A stretch of 64,000 bases of DNA from a bacterium (GTDB lineage: Bacteria; Pseudomonadota; Gammaproteobacteria; Burkholderiales; Burkholderiaceae_C). The stretch spans positions 31,334-95,333 of the forward strand of contig JAVBXK010000040.1 in NCBI GenBank assembly GCA_030824555.1, read 5' to 3'. How positions within the stretch are numbered: position 1 is the stretch's first letter; every line of letters starts with the position of its first letter. This document shows, one piece after another, positions 26,420 to 34,430 of this stretch. The notes beneath the pieces are model-generated. The model was not told the origin of the DNA and searched no databases. It was given only the letters and a program-made list of their open reading frames with translations. Both the position numbers and the translations under genes were made by a program.

Positions 26420-26914
26420 ATGACATACCTTGCAAAACCCCCCTTTGTTCGATTGGCTCGCGGCATCGTGCTGGCCGCCCTGAGCGTGTCTGCCGCCACA
26501 CTGGCCTGGTCGCATGGCGACGTGGTGCCGCAGTCTGTGGACACCACCACCTTGCCTCAGCTGGGCAAAAAGTGGCTGGATGCCAACCCCTACAGCAAGG
26601 GCGAAGGCCACAAGGAAGCGCTGCGCATCGGCACCTCGGCTTACAACCAGAACTGCGCCCGCTGCCACGGTCTGGAAGCCATTTCAGGCGGCATGTCGCC
26701 CGACCTGCGCAAGCTCGACGCCGATTGCACCGGTCTGGCCGATGAGGCCAAGAAAGACATGTGCTTTGCCGAAATGAGTGAGTTTTTTGCGGGCACGGTG
26801 CGCCGTGGCCGTGTGCGTGACGGGCGTGTGTACATGCCGCCGTTTGAGAACATACTGACGCAAGAGGCGGTGTGGGCCATCAAAACCTACCTGGAAACCC
26901 GCCGCGAACCCTGA
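26420..26914 (+). CDS. pedF: cytochrome c-550 PedF-like
   Basis: The 164-residue periplasmic protein has a signal peptide (LAALSVSAATLAWSHG) and one haem c motif, CARCH, in NQNCARCHGLEAISGGMSP. A further pair of cysteines (DADCTGLADEAKKDMCF) and the C-terminal YMPPFENILTQEAVWAIKTYLE, which offers the methionine ligand, match the PedF family of cytochromes tied to quinoprotein alcohol dehydrogenases (TIGR04494 type). ATG 26420 follows ACGGAGAC. It is 35 nt upstream of the MoxJ-like gene and driven by its own sigma-54 promoter. Confidence 0.85.
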   Translation: MTYLAKPPFVRLARGIVLAALSVSAATLAWSHGDVVPQSVDTTTLPQLGKKWLDANPYSKGEGHKEALRIGTSAYNQNCARCHGLEAISGGMSPDLRKLDADCTGLADEAKKDMCFAEMSEFFAGTVRRGRVRDGRVYMPPFENILTQEAVWAIKTYLETRREP

Positions 26915-26949
26915 ACACCCCCGCTCCCCAGCACAGGCACACGACACGT

Positions 26950-27873
26950 ATGAAAAACAATCGCACCGAGACAACGCCCATGCTTTCGCAACCTGAACCG
27001 ACTGGCCGCACCACCCCTGGCCTGACCCGGCGCATGCTGGCGCTGGCAGCAGGGGCCGTGATGACGCTGGGCCTGCCCGCCCTGGCGCAAACCGAGTTGA
27101 CCGACCTGGCCAAGATCCGCGCCAGCGGTGTGCTGAAAGTGGCGGTGTACAAGGCCAATCCGCCGTTCAGCGACGGCATGGGCCAAGATCAGACCGGCTT
27201 GGATGTGTCGATTGCCGGTGCGCTGGCCAAAGAGTTGGGGCTGCGCTTGTCGTTGTTGCCCTTCGATGCCGGTGAAAACATGGGTGACGACTTGCGCAAC
27301 ATGGTCTGGCGTGGCCACTACCTGGGGTACGGCCCGGCCGACGTGATGCTTCACGTGCCGGTTGACAAACACCTGATGGCCGAAAACCGGCAGGTGCTGA
27401 TCCTGGCGCCGTACATGCGCCAGGTGCTGATGGTGCTGCACGACACCCACAAGGTGGCAGACGTGCGCTCGCCCGAAGACCTGAAAGGCCAGCCCTTGGC
27501 AGCCGAGCGCGGCTCGGGTGCGGCCAGCGTGCTGATGGGCTACGGCGGTGGGCTGTTGCGCGACCAGGTGTCCATTTTGGAAACAGGTGTGGCTGCTGCC
27601 GAAGCAGTGGCCACTGGCAAAGCGGCTGCGGCGTACGTGACCCGTGCGCAGGCTGAAGCTGTGGTGTCCAAGCAAAAAGGGGAGACCCACCTGCAGCTGA
27701 CGCCCCTGCAATTGCCCGGCTTGCCTGGCAACGGGTGGCCCATCGGCATGGCCATCAAAAACCAGCACAAAGACCTGGGGCAGGCCATTGAAGCGGCCAT
27801 GGCGGCGCTGCGCAGCCGTGGTGACCTGCAGGGTTTGTTTCGCCAGCACGGCTTGACACTCACGGCCCCCTGA
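26950..27873 (+). CDS. MoxJ-like periplasmic binding protein of quinoprotein systems
   Basis: The 307-residue protein resembles the putative binding proteins encoded beside quinoprotein dehydrogenases (TIGR03870 type, related to MoxJ/MxaJ). It has a leader (TRRMLALAAGAVMTLGLPALAQ), then VLKVAVYKANPPFSDGMGQDQTGLDVSIAGAL and a cluster of DVMLHVPVDKHLM and APYMRQVLMVLH blocks typical of amino-acid-type type II binding folds. XoxJ/MxaJ proteins are thought to help activate their dehydrogenase rather than transport a solute; the same is likely here. An ATG at 26980 is an alternative start. A strong hairpin follows. Confidence 0.82.
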   Translation: MKNNRTETTPMLSQPEPTGRTTPGLTRRMLALAAGAVMTLGLPALAQTELTDLAKIRASGVLKVAVYKANPPFSDGMGQDQTGLDVSIAGALAKELGLRLSLLPFDAGENMGDDLRNMVWRGHYLGYGPADVMLHVPVDKHLMAENRQVLILAPYMRQVLMVLHDTHKVADVRSPEDLKGQPLAAERGSGAASVLMGYGGGLLRDQVSILETGVAAAEAVATGKAAAAYVTRAQAEAVVSKQKGETHLQLTPLQLPGLPGNGWPIGMAIKNQHKDLGQAIEAAMAALRSRGDLQGLFRQHGLTLTAP

Positions 27874-27940
27874 TGTCACTCGATGCCCGCTGACGCATCC
27901 CTGATACCCGCTGCACCCTTTGACGCAGCTTGACGGTCCG

Positions 27941-27967
27941 AAGGCTCCTTGCCAGGCAAGGGGCCTT
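27941..27967. terminator. strong hairpin between convergent genes
   Basis: AAGGCTCCTTGCC (27941-27953) pairs with GGCAAGGGGCCTT (27955-27967), thirteen pairs with one T-G, between the MoxJ-like gene and the convergent regulator. It lacks a long T-run but is well placed as a two-way terminator. Confidence 0.65.
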
Positions 27968-27990
27968 CGCTTGCTGTGCGGGCCACGGTC

Positions 27991-29223
27991 TCAGTGTCGG
28001 CCCATCTTGCGGTAAACCGTTGCGCGGCTGATGCCCAGGATGCGGGCCGCTTCGGCCACGCTGCCGCAGGCTTGGTCCACGGCTTTGCGGATCATGGCAG
28101 TTTCAACGTCCTTCAGCGGTACCGCATGGCTTGGGGGGTGCCCCGCCAAGGCTCGCGGGCTGTGGTGCGCCTGGGCCCACACCTGCAGTTGCAACCCCGA
28201 CCACAGTGGCACATCGGCCGGTGGTTTGTGTGCGCGGGCCGCGTCGAACAGGTGTTGGCACGGGCAGGCAAACACGTCGTCGCAGTGGACCGGAAAACTG
28301 CCTGCGTGCAGGGTCAACATGTCGGCAGCGGCCCGGTTGCAGCCGGTGATCCAGCCTTCGCCGTCAATACACAGCAGGCCATCGGAGTCGCCGCCGGGCA
28401 CGCTGCCCGGCCAGTTCACCCGCAGCAACAGCTTGTGCGGTTGTGACAGGGCCAATGCGTTTTCGATGTTGCGGGCCGACTGCGCCACCAGGTACTTCAA
28501 AGAAGGTTGTTCGCTGACGTTGGCACCGGTCAGGTCCAGCATGCCGATGCACTGCCGGTCAGGGCCAAAGATGGGGGCACCTGCGCAACTGAACACGGTG
28601 GTGTCCTCAAAAAAGTGCTCGCCCCTGTGCAGCCAGACTGGCTGCAGTTCGCTCAGGGTGGTGCCGATGGCCGTGGTGCCCGCCGCGCTTTCAGACAGGT
28701 CAAGCCCCACTCGCGCAATGGCCGCCACGTGCGGGTTGTGGTGGTCAACGGGGCCTTGCACGTCAATGACCACACCGCTTGCGTCGGCCAGGATGGCGAA
28801 GTAACCCGTGTGCAGCATGGTGCGGGTCAGCGACCGGATGACCGGCGCAGCGGCTGCCAACAGGGGGCGGTGTGCGTCACGCGAGTCATGGGCGGCTTGG
28901 TGCGTGATGGCTCCGAACAGCACTTGCCTGCTCGGGTCGAAACCGTTGTGCAGGCAGCGCCGCCAGGACCGCTCGATGGCGGCATCCAGAAACGGTTGGG
29001 GCGCCATGTCGTGGTTGGCCAGCACCGCTTCCCGGGCCTGCGAAATCCGCTTGAGCCGGTTGGCGGCCACCGGCAGTGCCGAAAGGCGGGTGTCGGGGTT
29101 GTCGCGTGAGGGGGGGGGCATGGTCTTTTGCGGGTGCTGATTCGGTGTCATCAGGGGGCACTCTGCACAACCCGTGCCAGCGCGCAAGTGTTTCATTTTG
29201 AGAATTTTGAACAGCCGACCCAT
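27991..29223 (-). CDS. AcoR-like regulator without AAA+ domain
   Basis: The protein of up to 410 residues has a GAF-type sensor with the AcoR signature (ESAAGTTAIGTTLSELQPVW, GAPIFGPDRQCIGMLDLTG) followed directly by a PAS-like stretch and a Fis-type helix-turn-helix (GSVAEAARILGISRATVYRKMG). The sigma-54 AAA+ domain between them is missing: no Walker A or GAFTGA motif exists. It therefore cannot drive sigma-54 open-complex formation by itself and should act as a classical activator or repressor, or as a modulator. It is divergent from the tungsten oxidoreductase operon. Start uncertain; ATGs at 29196, 29151 and 29121 are alternatives and none has a good ribosome site. Confidence 0.8.
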   Translation of the reverse strand: MGRLFKILKMKHLRAGTGCAECPLMTPNQHPQKTMPPPSRDNPDTRLSALPVAANRLKRISQAREAVLANHDMAPQPFLDAAIERSWRRCLHNGFDPSRQVLFGAITHQAAHDSRDAHRPLLAAAAPVIRSLTRTMLHTGYFAILADASGVVIDVQGPVDHHNPHVAAIARVGLDLSESAAGTTAIGTTLSELQPVWLHRGEHFFEDTTVFSCAGAPIFGPDRQCIGMLDLTGANVSEQPSLKYLVAQSARNIENALALSQPHKLLLRVNWPGSVPGGDSDGLLCIDGEGWITGCNRAAADMLTLHAGSFPVHCDDVFACPCQHLFDAARAHKPPADVPLWSGLQLQVWAQAHHSPRALAGHPPSHAVPLKDVETAMIRKAVDQACGSVAEAARILGISRATVYRKMGRH

Positions 29224-29272
29224 GTGCCAAGGGTTTACCCGCGTTGAAAGGCCTGCGGCGAGTTGAACAATA

Positions 29273-29294
29273 CCTATGCAATTTCAAACATAGG
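29273..29294. promoter_or_regulatory. inverted repeat in the regulator/AOR divergent region
   Basis: CCTATG (29273-29278) and CATAGG (29289-29294) form a perfect palindrome with a 10-nt spacer, about 60 nt before the ferredoxin start and on the upstream side of the regulator gene. It is a good candidate operator for that regulator. Confidence 0.4.
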
Positions 29295-29350
29295 AAACGT
29301 TGCGCATACCTTCGCAGCTCACCTCCTACAACTTCCCAGGAGACCCCACC

Positions 29351-29830
29351 ATGCAGAAAGTCCTGCACATCAACCCCGACAAGTGCACCGGGTGTTTGCA
29401 GTGTGAAATGGCGTGTTCGTTCGAGAACTACGGCGTCTACGCCACGTCGAAGTCGCGCATCAAGGTTTTCGATTTCCACCACACCGGCAAAAAAGTGCCC
29501 TACACCTGCACGCAGTGCGACGAAGCCTGGTGTCTGCACGCTTGTCCCGTAGAGGCCATTCAAGTCGACAAGGCCACCGGCGCCAAGGTGGTGAACGAAA
29601 CCACCTGTGTGGGCTGCAAGGTGTGCACCATTGCTTGCCCGTTCGGCACCATCAACTACGTACAGGAAACCGGCAAGGTCCAGAAATGCGACCTGTGCGG
29701 TGGCGACCCGGCCTGTGCCGATGCCTGCCCTACCGGGGCCATCACCTTCATCGATGCCAACTGGACCGGCATGGACAAGATGAAGCAGTGGGCAGATAAA
29801 TTGGGCAATCAATCGGCATCTGCCGCTTGA
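29351..29830 (+). CDS. aorA: ferredoxin-type electron transfer subunit of tungsten aldehyde oxidoreductase
   Basis: The 159-residue protein has four cysteine motifs for [4Fe-4S] clusters: CTGCLQCEMAC, CTQCDEAWCLHACPV, CVGCKVCTIACPF and CDLCGGDPACADACPTGA. This is the polyferredoxin arrangement of HycB/AorA-type subunits, which carry electrons between a catalytic and a nucleotide-binding subunit. Located first in an operon with the tungsten enzyme (40 nt downstream) it matches AorA of betaproteobacterial AOR. It has no signal peptide and so is cytoplasmic. The ATG at 29351 follows CAGGAGACCCC. The symbol is by analogy with Aromatoleum AorABC. Confidence 0.85.
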   Translation: MQKVLHINPDKCTGCLQCEMACSFENYGVYATSKSRIKVFDFHHTGKKVPYTCTQCDEAWCLHACPVEAIQVDKATGAKVVNETTCVGCKVCTIACPFGTINYVQETGKVQKCDLCGGDPACADACPTGAITFIDANWTGMDKMKQWADKLGNQSASAA

Positions 29831-29869
29831 TGGTCATACAAAATTAGCTATTGAATCAGGAGACACCTC

Positions 29870-31717
29870 ATGTCCTGGGCTGGAAAAATACTTCGCGTCA
29901 ACCTGACCGCTGGCACGGTCACCTCTGAACCTCTCAACATGGACTGGGCACGCGCCTACCTGGGCTCGCGCGGCCTGGGCAGCAAATACCTGGTGGAAGA
30001 GGTGAGCCCCAAGGTAGACCCGCTGTCTGTCGACAACAAAATCATCTGGGCCACCGGCCCGCTGACGGGCACCATGGCCTCCACAGGTGGCCGCTACACC
30101 GTCATCACCAAAGGCCCGCTGACCGGTGCCATTGCCTGTTCCAATTCGGGCGGGTACTGGGGTGCCGAGCTGAAAATGGCTGGCTGGGACATGGTCATTT
30201 TCGAAGGCAAGTCGGCCAAGCCGGTGTACCTGTACATCAATGACGACGTGGCCGAACTGCGCGATGCCGGTCACCTGTGGGGCCAAAGCGTCTGGAAGAC
30301 GGAAGAAACCCTCAAAACCAGCCTGCAAGACCCGCTGCTGCGCGTGTCGTGCATCGGCAAAGCCGGTGAAAACGGCGTGCTGTATGCCGCCATCGTGAAC
30401 GACCTGCACCGTGCGGCTGGCCGCTCGGGCGTGGGCACGGTCATGGGCAGCAAAAACCTCAAGGCCATTGCCGTGCGCGGCACCAAGGGCGTGGGCAACA
30501 TCCGCGACCCCAAAGCCTTCATGGCCGCCACCAAGGCCGCCAAGAAAGTGCTGGCCGACAACGGCGTGACCGGCCAGGGCTTGCCTGCCTATGGCACCCA
30601 GGTGCTGATGAACGTCATCAACGAAGTGGGTGCGCTGCCCACCCGCAACCACCAGGACGTGCAGTTCGACGGTGCGAAAGACATTTCTGCCGAAGCCATG
30701 GTCACGCCCCGTGCCACCGATGGCAAAAAGCACCTGGTGACCAACCAAGCCTGCTTCGGTTGCACCATTGCCTGCGGCCGCATCAGCAAGATGGACGAAG
30801 GCCACTTCACCGTGGCCACCAAGCCCCAGTACTGGGGTGCGTCGGGTGGCTTGGAATACGAAGCCGCCTGGGCCCTGGGTGCTGCCAACGGCGTGAACGA
30901 CCTGGAAGCGCTGCAATACGCCAACATGCTGTGCAACGAAGAAGGCTTTGACCCCATCAGCTTCGGTGCCACCGTGGGCGCGGTGATGGAGCTGTACGAA
31001 ATGGGCGTGCTGACCAAGGAGCAGCTGGGCATCGAAGCCCCGTTCGGGTCAGCCCAGGCACTGGCTTACTTTGCTGAAATCACGGCCAAGGGCGAAGGCT
31101 TTGGCAAGGAAATTGGCCAGGGCTCCAAGCGCCTGACCGCCAAGTACGGCCACCCCGATCTGTCGATGAGCGTCAAGGGCCAGGAATTCCCGGCCTACGA
31201 CGGCCGCGTCATCCAGGGCATTGGCCTGGCCTACGCCACCAGCAACCGCGGTGCGTGCCACCTGCGCGGCTACACCATTGCGTCTGAAGTGCTGGGCATC
31301 CCGGTGAAAACCGAGCCCACCGAGCACAACGGCAAGCCTGAACTGGTGAAAGCCTTCCAGGACGCCACCGCTGCGTTCGACTCGGCGGGCGTGTGCATCT
31401 TCACCAGCTTTGCCTGGACCCTGGCCGACGTGGCACCCCAGGTGCAGGCGGCGGTGGGCGAGGAATACACGGTGGAGCATCTGACGCACATTGGCGAGCG
31501 CATCTGGAACATGGAGCGCGACTTCAACAACAACGCCGGTTTCACGTCAGCTGACGACAACCTGCCCAAGCGCCTGTTGACCGAAGCCGCCAAAACCGGT
31601 CCCGCCAAAGGCGTGGTCAGCAAGCTGCCCGAAATGCTGCCCAAGTACTACGAAGTACGCGGCTGGAACAGCGACGGCACCGTCAAGCCCGAAACGCGCG
31701 AGCGCCTGGGCCTGTGA
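29870..31717 (+). CDS. aorB: tungsten-dependent aldehyde:ferredoxin oxidoreductase, catalytic subunit
   Basis: The 615-residue protein oxidises aldehydes to acids on a tungsten bis-pterin and also can run the reverse reaction. It has the N-terminal AOR domain (SRGLGSKYLVEEVSP, GPLTGTMASTGGRYTVITKGP, GYWGAELKMAGWD) and the [4Fe-4S] ligands C295, C298 and C302 in ACFGCTIACGR, with the fourth at C509 (SAGVCIFTSF). The pterin-binding block GACHLRGYTIASEVLGIP is present. Length is normal. The ATG at 29870 has CAGGAGACACC before it. In aerobic or facultative relatives AOR works with AorA and AorC and NAD(P)H or ferredoxin. A hairpin follows the gene. Confidence 0.93.
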   Translation: MSWAGKILRVNLTAGTVTSEPLNMDWARAYLGSRGLGSKYLVEEVSPKVDPLSVDNKIIWATGPLTGTMASTGGRYTVITKGPLTGAIACSNSGGYWGAELKMAGWDMVIFEGKSAKPVYLYINDDVAELRDAGHLWGQSVWKTEETLKTSLQDPLLRVSCIGKAGENGVLYAAIVNDLHRAAGRSGVGTVMGSKNLKAIAVRGTKGVGNIRDPKAFMAATKAAKKVLADNGVTGQGLPAYGTQVLMNVINEVGALPTRNHQDVQFDGAKDISAEAMVTPRATDGKKHLVTNQACFGCTIACGRISKMDEGHFTVATKPQYWGASGGLEYEAAWALGAANGVNDLEALQYANMLCNEEGFDPISFGATVGAVMELYEMGVLTKEQLGIEAPFGSAQALAYFAEITAKGEGFGKEIGQGSKRLTAKYGHPDLSMSVKGQEFPAYDGRVIQGIGLAYATSNRGACHLRGYTIASEVLGIPVKTEPTEHNGKPELVKAFQDATAAFDSAGVCIFTSFAWTLADVAPQVQAAVGEEYTVEHLTHIGERIWNMERDFNNNAGFTSADDNLPKRLLTEAAKTGPAKGVVSKLPEMLPKYYEVRGWNSDGTVKPETRERLGL

Positions 31718-31724
31718 CACGACA

Positions 31725-31757
31725 GGGCTGACCCCGCCGTGTGGGTGAGGTCAGCCC
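31725..31757 (+). terminator. hairpin between aorB and aorC
   Basis: GGGCTGACC and GGTCAGCCC form a 9-bp perfect stem with a 15-nt loop, followed by TGGTTT. It would lower read-through from aorB to aorC and so set the ratio of subunits. A full terminator is also possible, with aorC having its own promoter within the AT-rich repeat that follows. Confidence 0.55.
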
Positions 31758-31767
31758 TGGTTTATGA

Positions 31768-31815
31768 AAAAAAGGTGTCTACCGCTTTCTGGTATTCATT
31801 TGTAAGCTATCAATA
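31768..31815 (+). repeat. copy of the AT-rich intergenic repeat
   Basis: TCTACCGCTTTCTGGTATT followed by CATTTGTAAGCTATCAAT, preceded by a run of A. It sits between the hairpin and the FAD subunit gene. Confidence 0.55.
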
Positions 31816-31868
31816 TTGGGGCGGCTACGCTGATGTGTAGGCGCCCCGTTGCTTTACGGAGCCCATTC

Positions 31869-33209
31869 ATGACCCATCACATCATCATCGGGGCAGGCCC
31901 AGCAGGGGTGATTGCTGCCGAAACCATCCGCAAACACGCACCCGCCGACCGCATCACGCTGATGGGCGACGAGCCCGAGGCACCGTACTCGCGCATGGCC
32001 ATTCCGTACCTGCTGATGGGCAACATCAACGAATCCGGTACCTATCTTCGCAAAACCATCAGCCACTTTGCTGATTTGCGCATCGAGCGCGTCACCACGC
32101 GTGTGACCAGCATCGACGCAGCGGCGCGCCGCCTGTCGCTCAGCGATGGCAGCACAATGTCGTTTGACAAGCTGTTGATTGCCAGCGGTTCCAAACCTGC
32201 CCAGCCACCGGTGCCCGGCATCGATTTGCCCAACGTGCACACTTGCTGGACGCTAGACGATGCCCGCGCCATCATGGCCAAGGCCAAGCCGGGGGCGCGG
32301 GTGGTGCAAATGGGCGCAGGCTTCATCGGCTGCATCATCATGGAAGCGCTGGCATCGCGTGGTGTGAAGCTCAGCGTCGTGGAAATGGGCGACCGAATGG
32401 TGCCCCGCATGATGGGCCCCGCTGCGGGCGGCATGATCCGCCGCTGGGTGGAGGGCAAAGGCATTGCCGTGCACACCGGTGCGCGGGTCGACCGCATCGA
32501 GTTGCCGCCGCCCGGTTTGCTGGAACGAGTGGGTGCGGCCATTGGGCTGGGTGGGGCATCGGCAGGCGGGGCCATGCAGGTCAAGCTGTCCACGGGTGTG
32601 GTCATCGACGCCGACTTGGTCATCAGCGCCACCGGCGTGAAGCCTGCCATGGGCTTTCTGGAAGGCTCTGGCGTGATGTGCCTGCAAGGTGTGCTGACCG
32701 ACGAACACATGCAAACCAATGTGCCCGGCATTTACGCGGCAGGCGATTGCGCCGAGGCGTTTGACCAGGTCAGCGGCAAAACCATTGTCAGCGCCATCCA
32801 ACCGAATGCGGCCGACCAGGCCTATGTGGCCGCCATGAACATGGTGGGCAAGGCAGCGGTGCTGAAAGGTGTGACGCAGATCAACGTGCTGGACACGCTG
32901 GGCCTCATTTCAACCAGTTTTGGCAACTGGGAAGGCGTGGCCGGTGGCGAGCATGCCGAGCTGGTGGACCTGCCCAACCACAAGGCACTGAGCCTGCAGT
33001 TTGACGGCGACGTGCTGGTGGGTTGCAACAGCGTGGGCTGGACGCAGCACGTGGGCGTGATGCGCGGGCTGGTGGAGGGCCGCGTGAAGCTGGGTGAATG
33101 GAAGGACCGCCTGATGGCCGACCCCACGCAACTCATGCCTGCCTACCTGGCCACGGCGCAAGCGCAAGGGCAATGGAATGGTGCTGCCGATGCCCGCAGG
33201 CGCTCCTGA
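31869..33209 (+). CDS. aorC: FAD-dependent NAD(P)H oxidoreductase subunit of AOR
   Basis: The 446-residue protein has a pyridine-nucleotide-disulfide oxidoreductase fold: FAD site HHIIIGAGPAGVIAAE at the N-terminus, a second nucleotide-binding motif MGAGFIGCIIMEAL near 155, and GIYAAGDCAEA near 300, the typical FAD ribityl contact. No redox-active disulfide CxxxxC is seen. It resembles the NADH-coupling subunit of tungsten AOR (AorC), moving electrons between aorA clusters and NAD(P). ATG 31869 follows TACGGAGCC; the upstream extension from 31833 is rejected because the FAD strand must start near the N-terminus. Confidence 0.85.
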   Translation: MTHHIIIGAGPAGVIAAETIRKHAPADRITLMGDEPEAPYSRMAIPYLLMGNINESGTYLRKTISHFADLRIERVTTRVTSIDAAARRLSLSDGSTMSFDKLLIASGSKPAQPPVPGIDLPNVHTCWTLDDARAIMAKAKPGARVVQMGAGFIGCIIMEALASRGVKLSVVEMGDRMVPRMMGPAAGGMIRRWVEGKGIAVHTGARVDRIELPPPGLLERVGAAIGLGGASAGGAMQVKLSTGVVIDADLVISATGVKPAMGFLEGSGVMCLQGVLTDEHMQTNVPGIYAAGDCAEAFDQVSGKTIVSAIQPNAADQAYVAAMNMVGKAAVLKGVTQINVLDTLGLISTSFGNWEGVAGGEHAELVDLPNHKALSLQFDGDVLVGCNSVGWTQHVGVMRGLVEGRVKLGEWKDRLMADPTQLMPAYLATAQAQGQWNGAADARRRS

Positions 33210-33275
33210 AGCACCGCTGGGCACATCCCCTGTCCCGCACAAGGGTGAATGGCCAGCGGCAGAATGCACCGCAAC

Positions 33276-33530
33276 ATGAACATCACATTCAAACTGTTTG
33301 CCACGCTGACAGATTACCTGCCACCCGATGCCCGCCGCGCCAACCAGGTCGAGCTGGAGGTGCCCGACGGGGCCACGGTGCTGCAGGTGTACACGCCCTA
33401 CGGACTGCCCGACAAGATGGTGCACCTGGTGCTGGTCAACGGGCGCTACATCGCCCCCGAGCAGCGCGGCACGCACGTGTTGCAAGCCGGCGATGCCTTG
33501 GCCATCTGGCCACCGATCGCGGGCGGCTGA
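33276..33530 (+). CDS. MoaD/ThiS-like sulfur carrier protein
   Basis: The 84-residue protein has a ubiquitin-like fold of the MoaD/ThiS family and ends in Gly-Gly (WPPIAGG), the site of thiocarboxylate formation. Family blocks are ITFKLFATLTDYLPPDARR and LVNGRYIAPEQRGTHVLQAGDALAIWPPI. Standing behind AOR genes it probably supplies sulfur for the tungsten-pterin, like the MoaD-like gene in other AOR operons. The ATG at 33276 is the closest to the first strand; ATG 33249 and 33264 are alternatives. No E1-like activating enzyme is seen nearby. Confidence 0.85.
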   Translation: MNITFKLFATLTDYLPPDARRANQVELEVPDGATVLQVYTPYGLPDKMVHLVLVNGRYIAPEQRGTHVLQAGDALAIWPPIAGG

Positions 33531-33534
33531 GGCC

Positions 33535-33834
33535 ATGCAGTCCAGTTACGCGGCTGAGTTCGAGCGGGACATGGGCTGCACCGAGGCCGAGTGGCTGGCC
33601 ATGCTGCCCGCAGCGCTGGGGGCATGCACCTGGCAACGCCAGTGCAACACGGTGTGTGCCGACATCCCGCCCGGCACCTTGACGCTGAGCTGGGCCGTGT
33701 TGCCCGACCGGGTGATTGCGCTGGTGCGGCTGCCCCGGCTGGGCGTGCGGTTTGTATTTGCTGGGCTGGACGCCGGGCAGCGCCATGCGTTCATGAAGCG
33801 GTTTGACCTCTACACCCAACGCGGTGGGGGGTGA
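33535..33834 (+). CDS. small conserved-looking protein behind the MoaD-like gene
   Basis: I do not recognise a family. The 99-residue acidic-to-neutral protein has no signal or membrane segment. It has two cysteines (LGACTWQRQCNTVCAD gives three) near the centre and beta-strand character in TLTLSWAVLPDRVIALVRLP and LGVRFVFAGLD. It lies 4 nt after the stop of the MoaD-like gene and on the same strand, which indicates one transcript. It may be a maturation factor for the tungsten cofactor, but only the position supports that. Confidence 0.6.
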   Translation: MQSSYAAEFERDMGCTEAEWLAMLPAALGACTWQRQCNTVCADIPPGTLTLSWAVLPDRVIALVRLPRLGVRFVFAGLDAGQRHAFMKRFDLYTQRGGG

Positions 33835-33972
33835 TGTGTCATTGTTTAATGGCAACAAACTGTGATGGATGTTTGATATTTGGGTTGTACATGTGCTGTT
33901 AAGGTGAGGGGCACATCATCTGTGCTGGCAAGCGCAGGTTTTGTGGTTGGAGACATTCACCGGGTACATAAC

Positions 33973-34416
33973 ATGAACACACAATCGTTGGTCACCATCA
34001 CCCGCCAGTCGGGGTATCAGTTCTTGGTTGATTTCGGGCCAGGTATGACCGATCTGCGGGTCGATGAACCCGAGCCCTTGGGCAAAGGCGAGGGGCCTTC
34101 GCCCGATCGGCTGCTGATGGCTGCCGTGGCCAATTGCCTGTGCGCCAGCCTGACGTTCTCGCTGAACAAATTCAAACAGGACCCTGGCCCGTTGTCGGCC
34201 ACAGTGTCGGCCGACGTCGTGCGCAACGAAGCCAACCGCCTGCGCATTGGCACGCTGAAGGTCGAAATCACTTTGGGTGGCCAATGGGGTGCCATGCCCC
34301 ACCTTGATCGCGCGCTGGCTCAGTTCGAAGAGTTTTGCACGGTGTCCATGAGCGTGCGAGAGGGCATCCGGATCGATGTCGGCATCACCGACAGCGCCGG
34401 CACCCGCATCAAGTAA
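33973..34416 (+). CDS. OsmC-family protein
   Basis: The 147-residue protein has an OsmC/Ohr-like fold; the first conserved block is the PSPDRLLMAAVANCLCASL helix with one probable catalytic cysteine (NCLC). The second family cysteine appears in EEFCTVSMSVREGI. These proteins detoxify organic hydroperoxides or act as thiol peroxidases. ATG 33973 is preceded by weak AG-rich sequence. About 140 nt separate it from the AOR-associated genes, so co-transcription is uncertain. It is followed on the opposite strand by an exonuclease gene. Confidence 0.85.
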   Translation: MNTQSLVTITRQSGYQFLVDFGPGMTDLRVDEPEPLGKGEGPSPDRLLMAAVANCLCASLTFSLNKFKQDPGPLSATVSADVVRNEANRLRIGTLKVEITLGGQWGAMPHLDRALAQFEEFCTVSMSVREGIRIDVGITDSAGTRIK

Positions 34417-34430
34417 CCGCTGTCAGGCGC

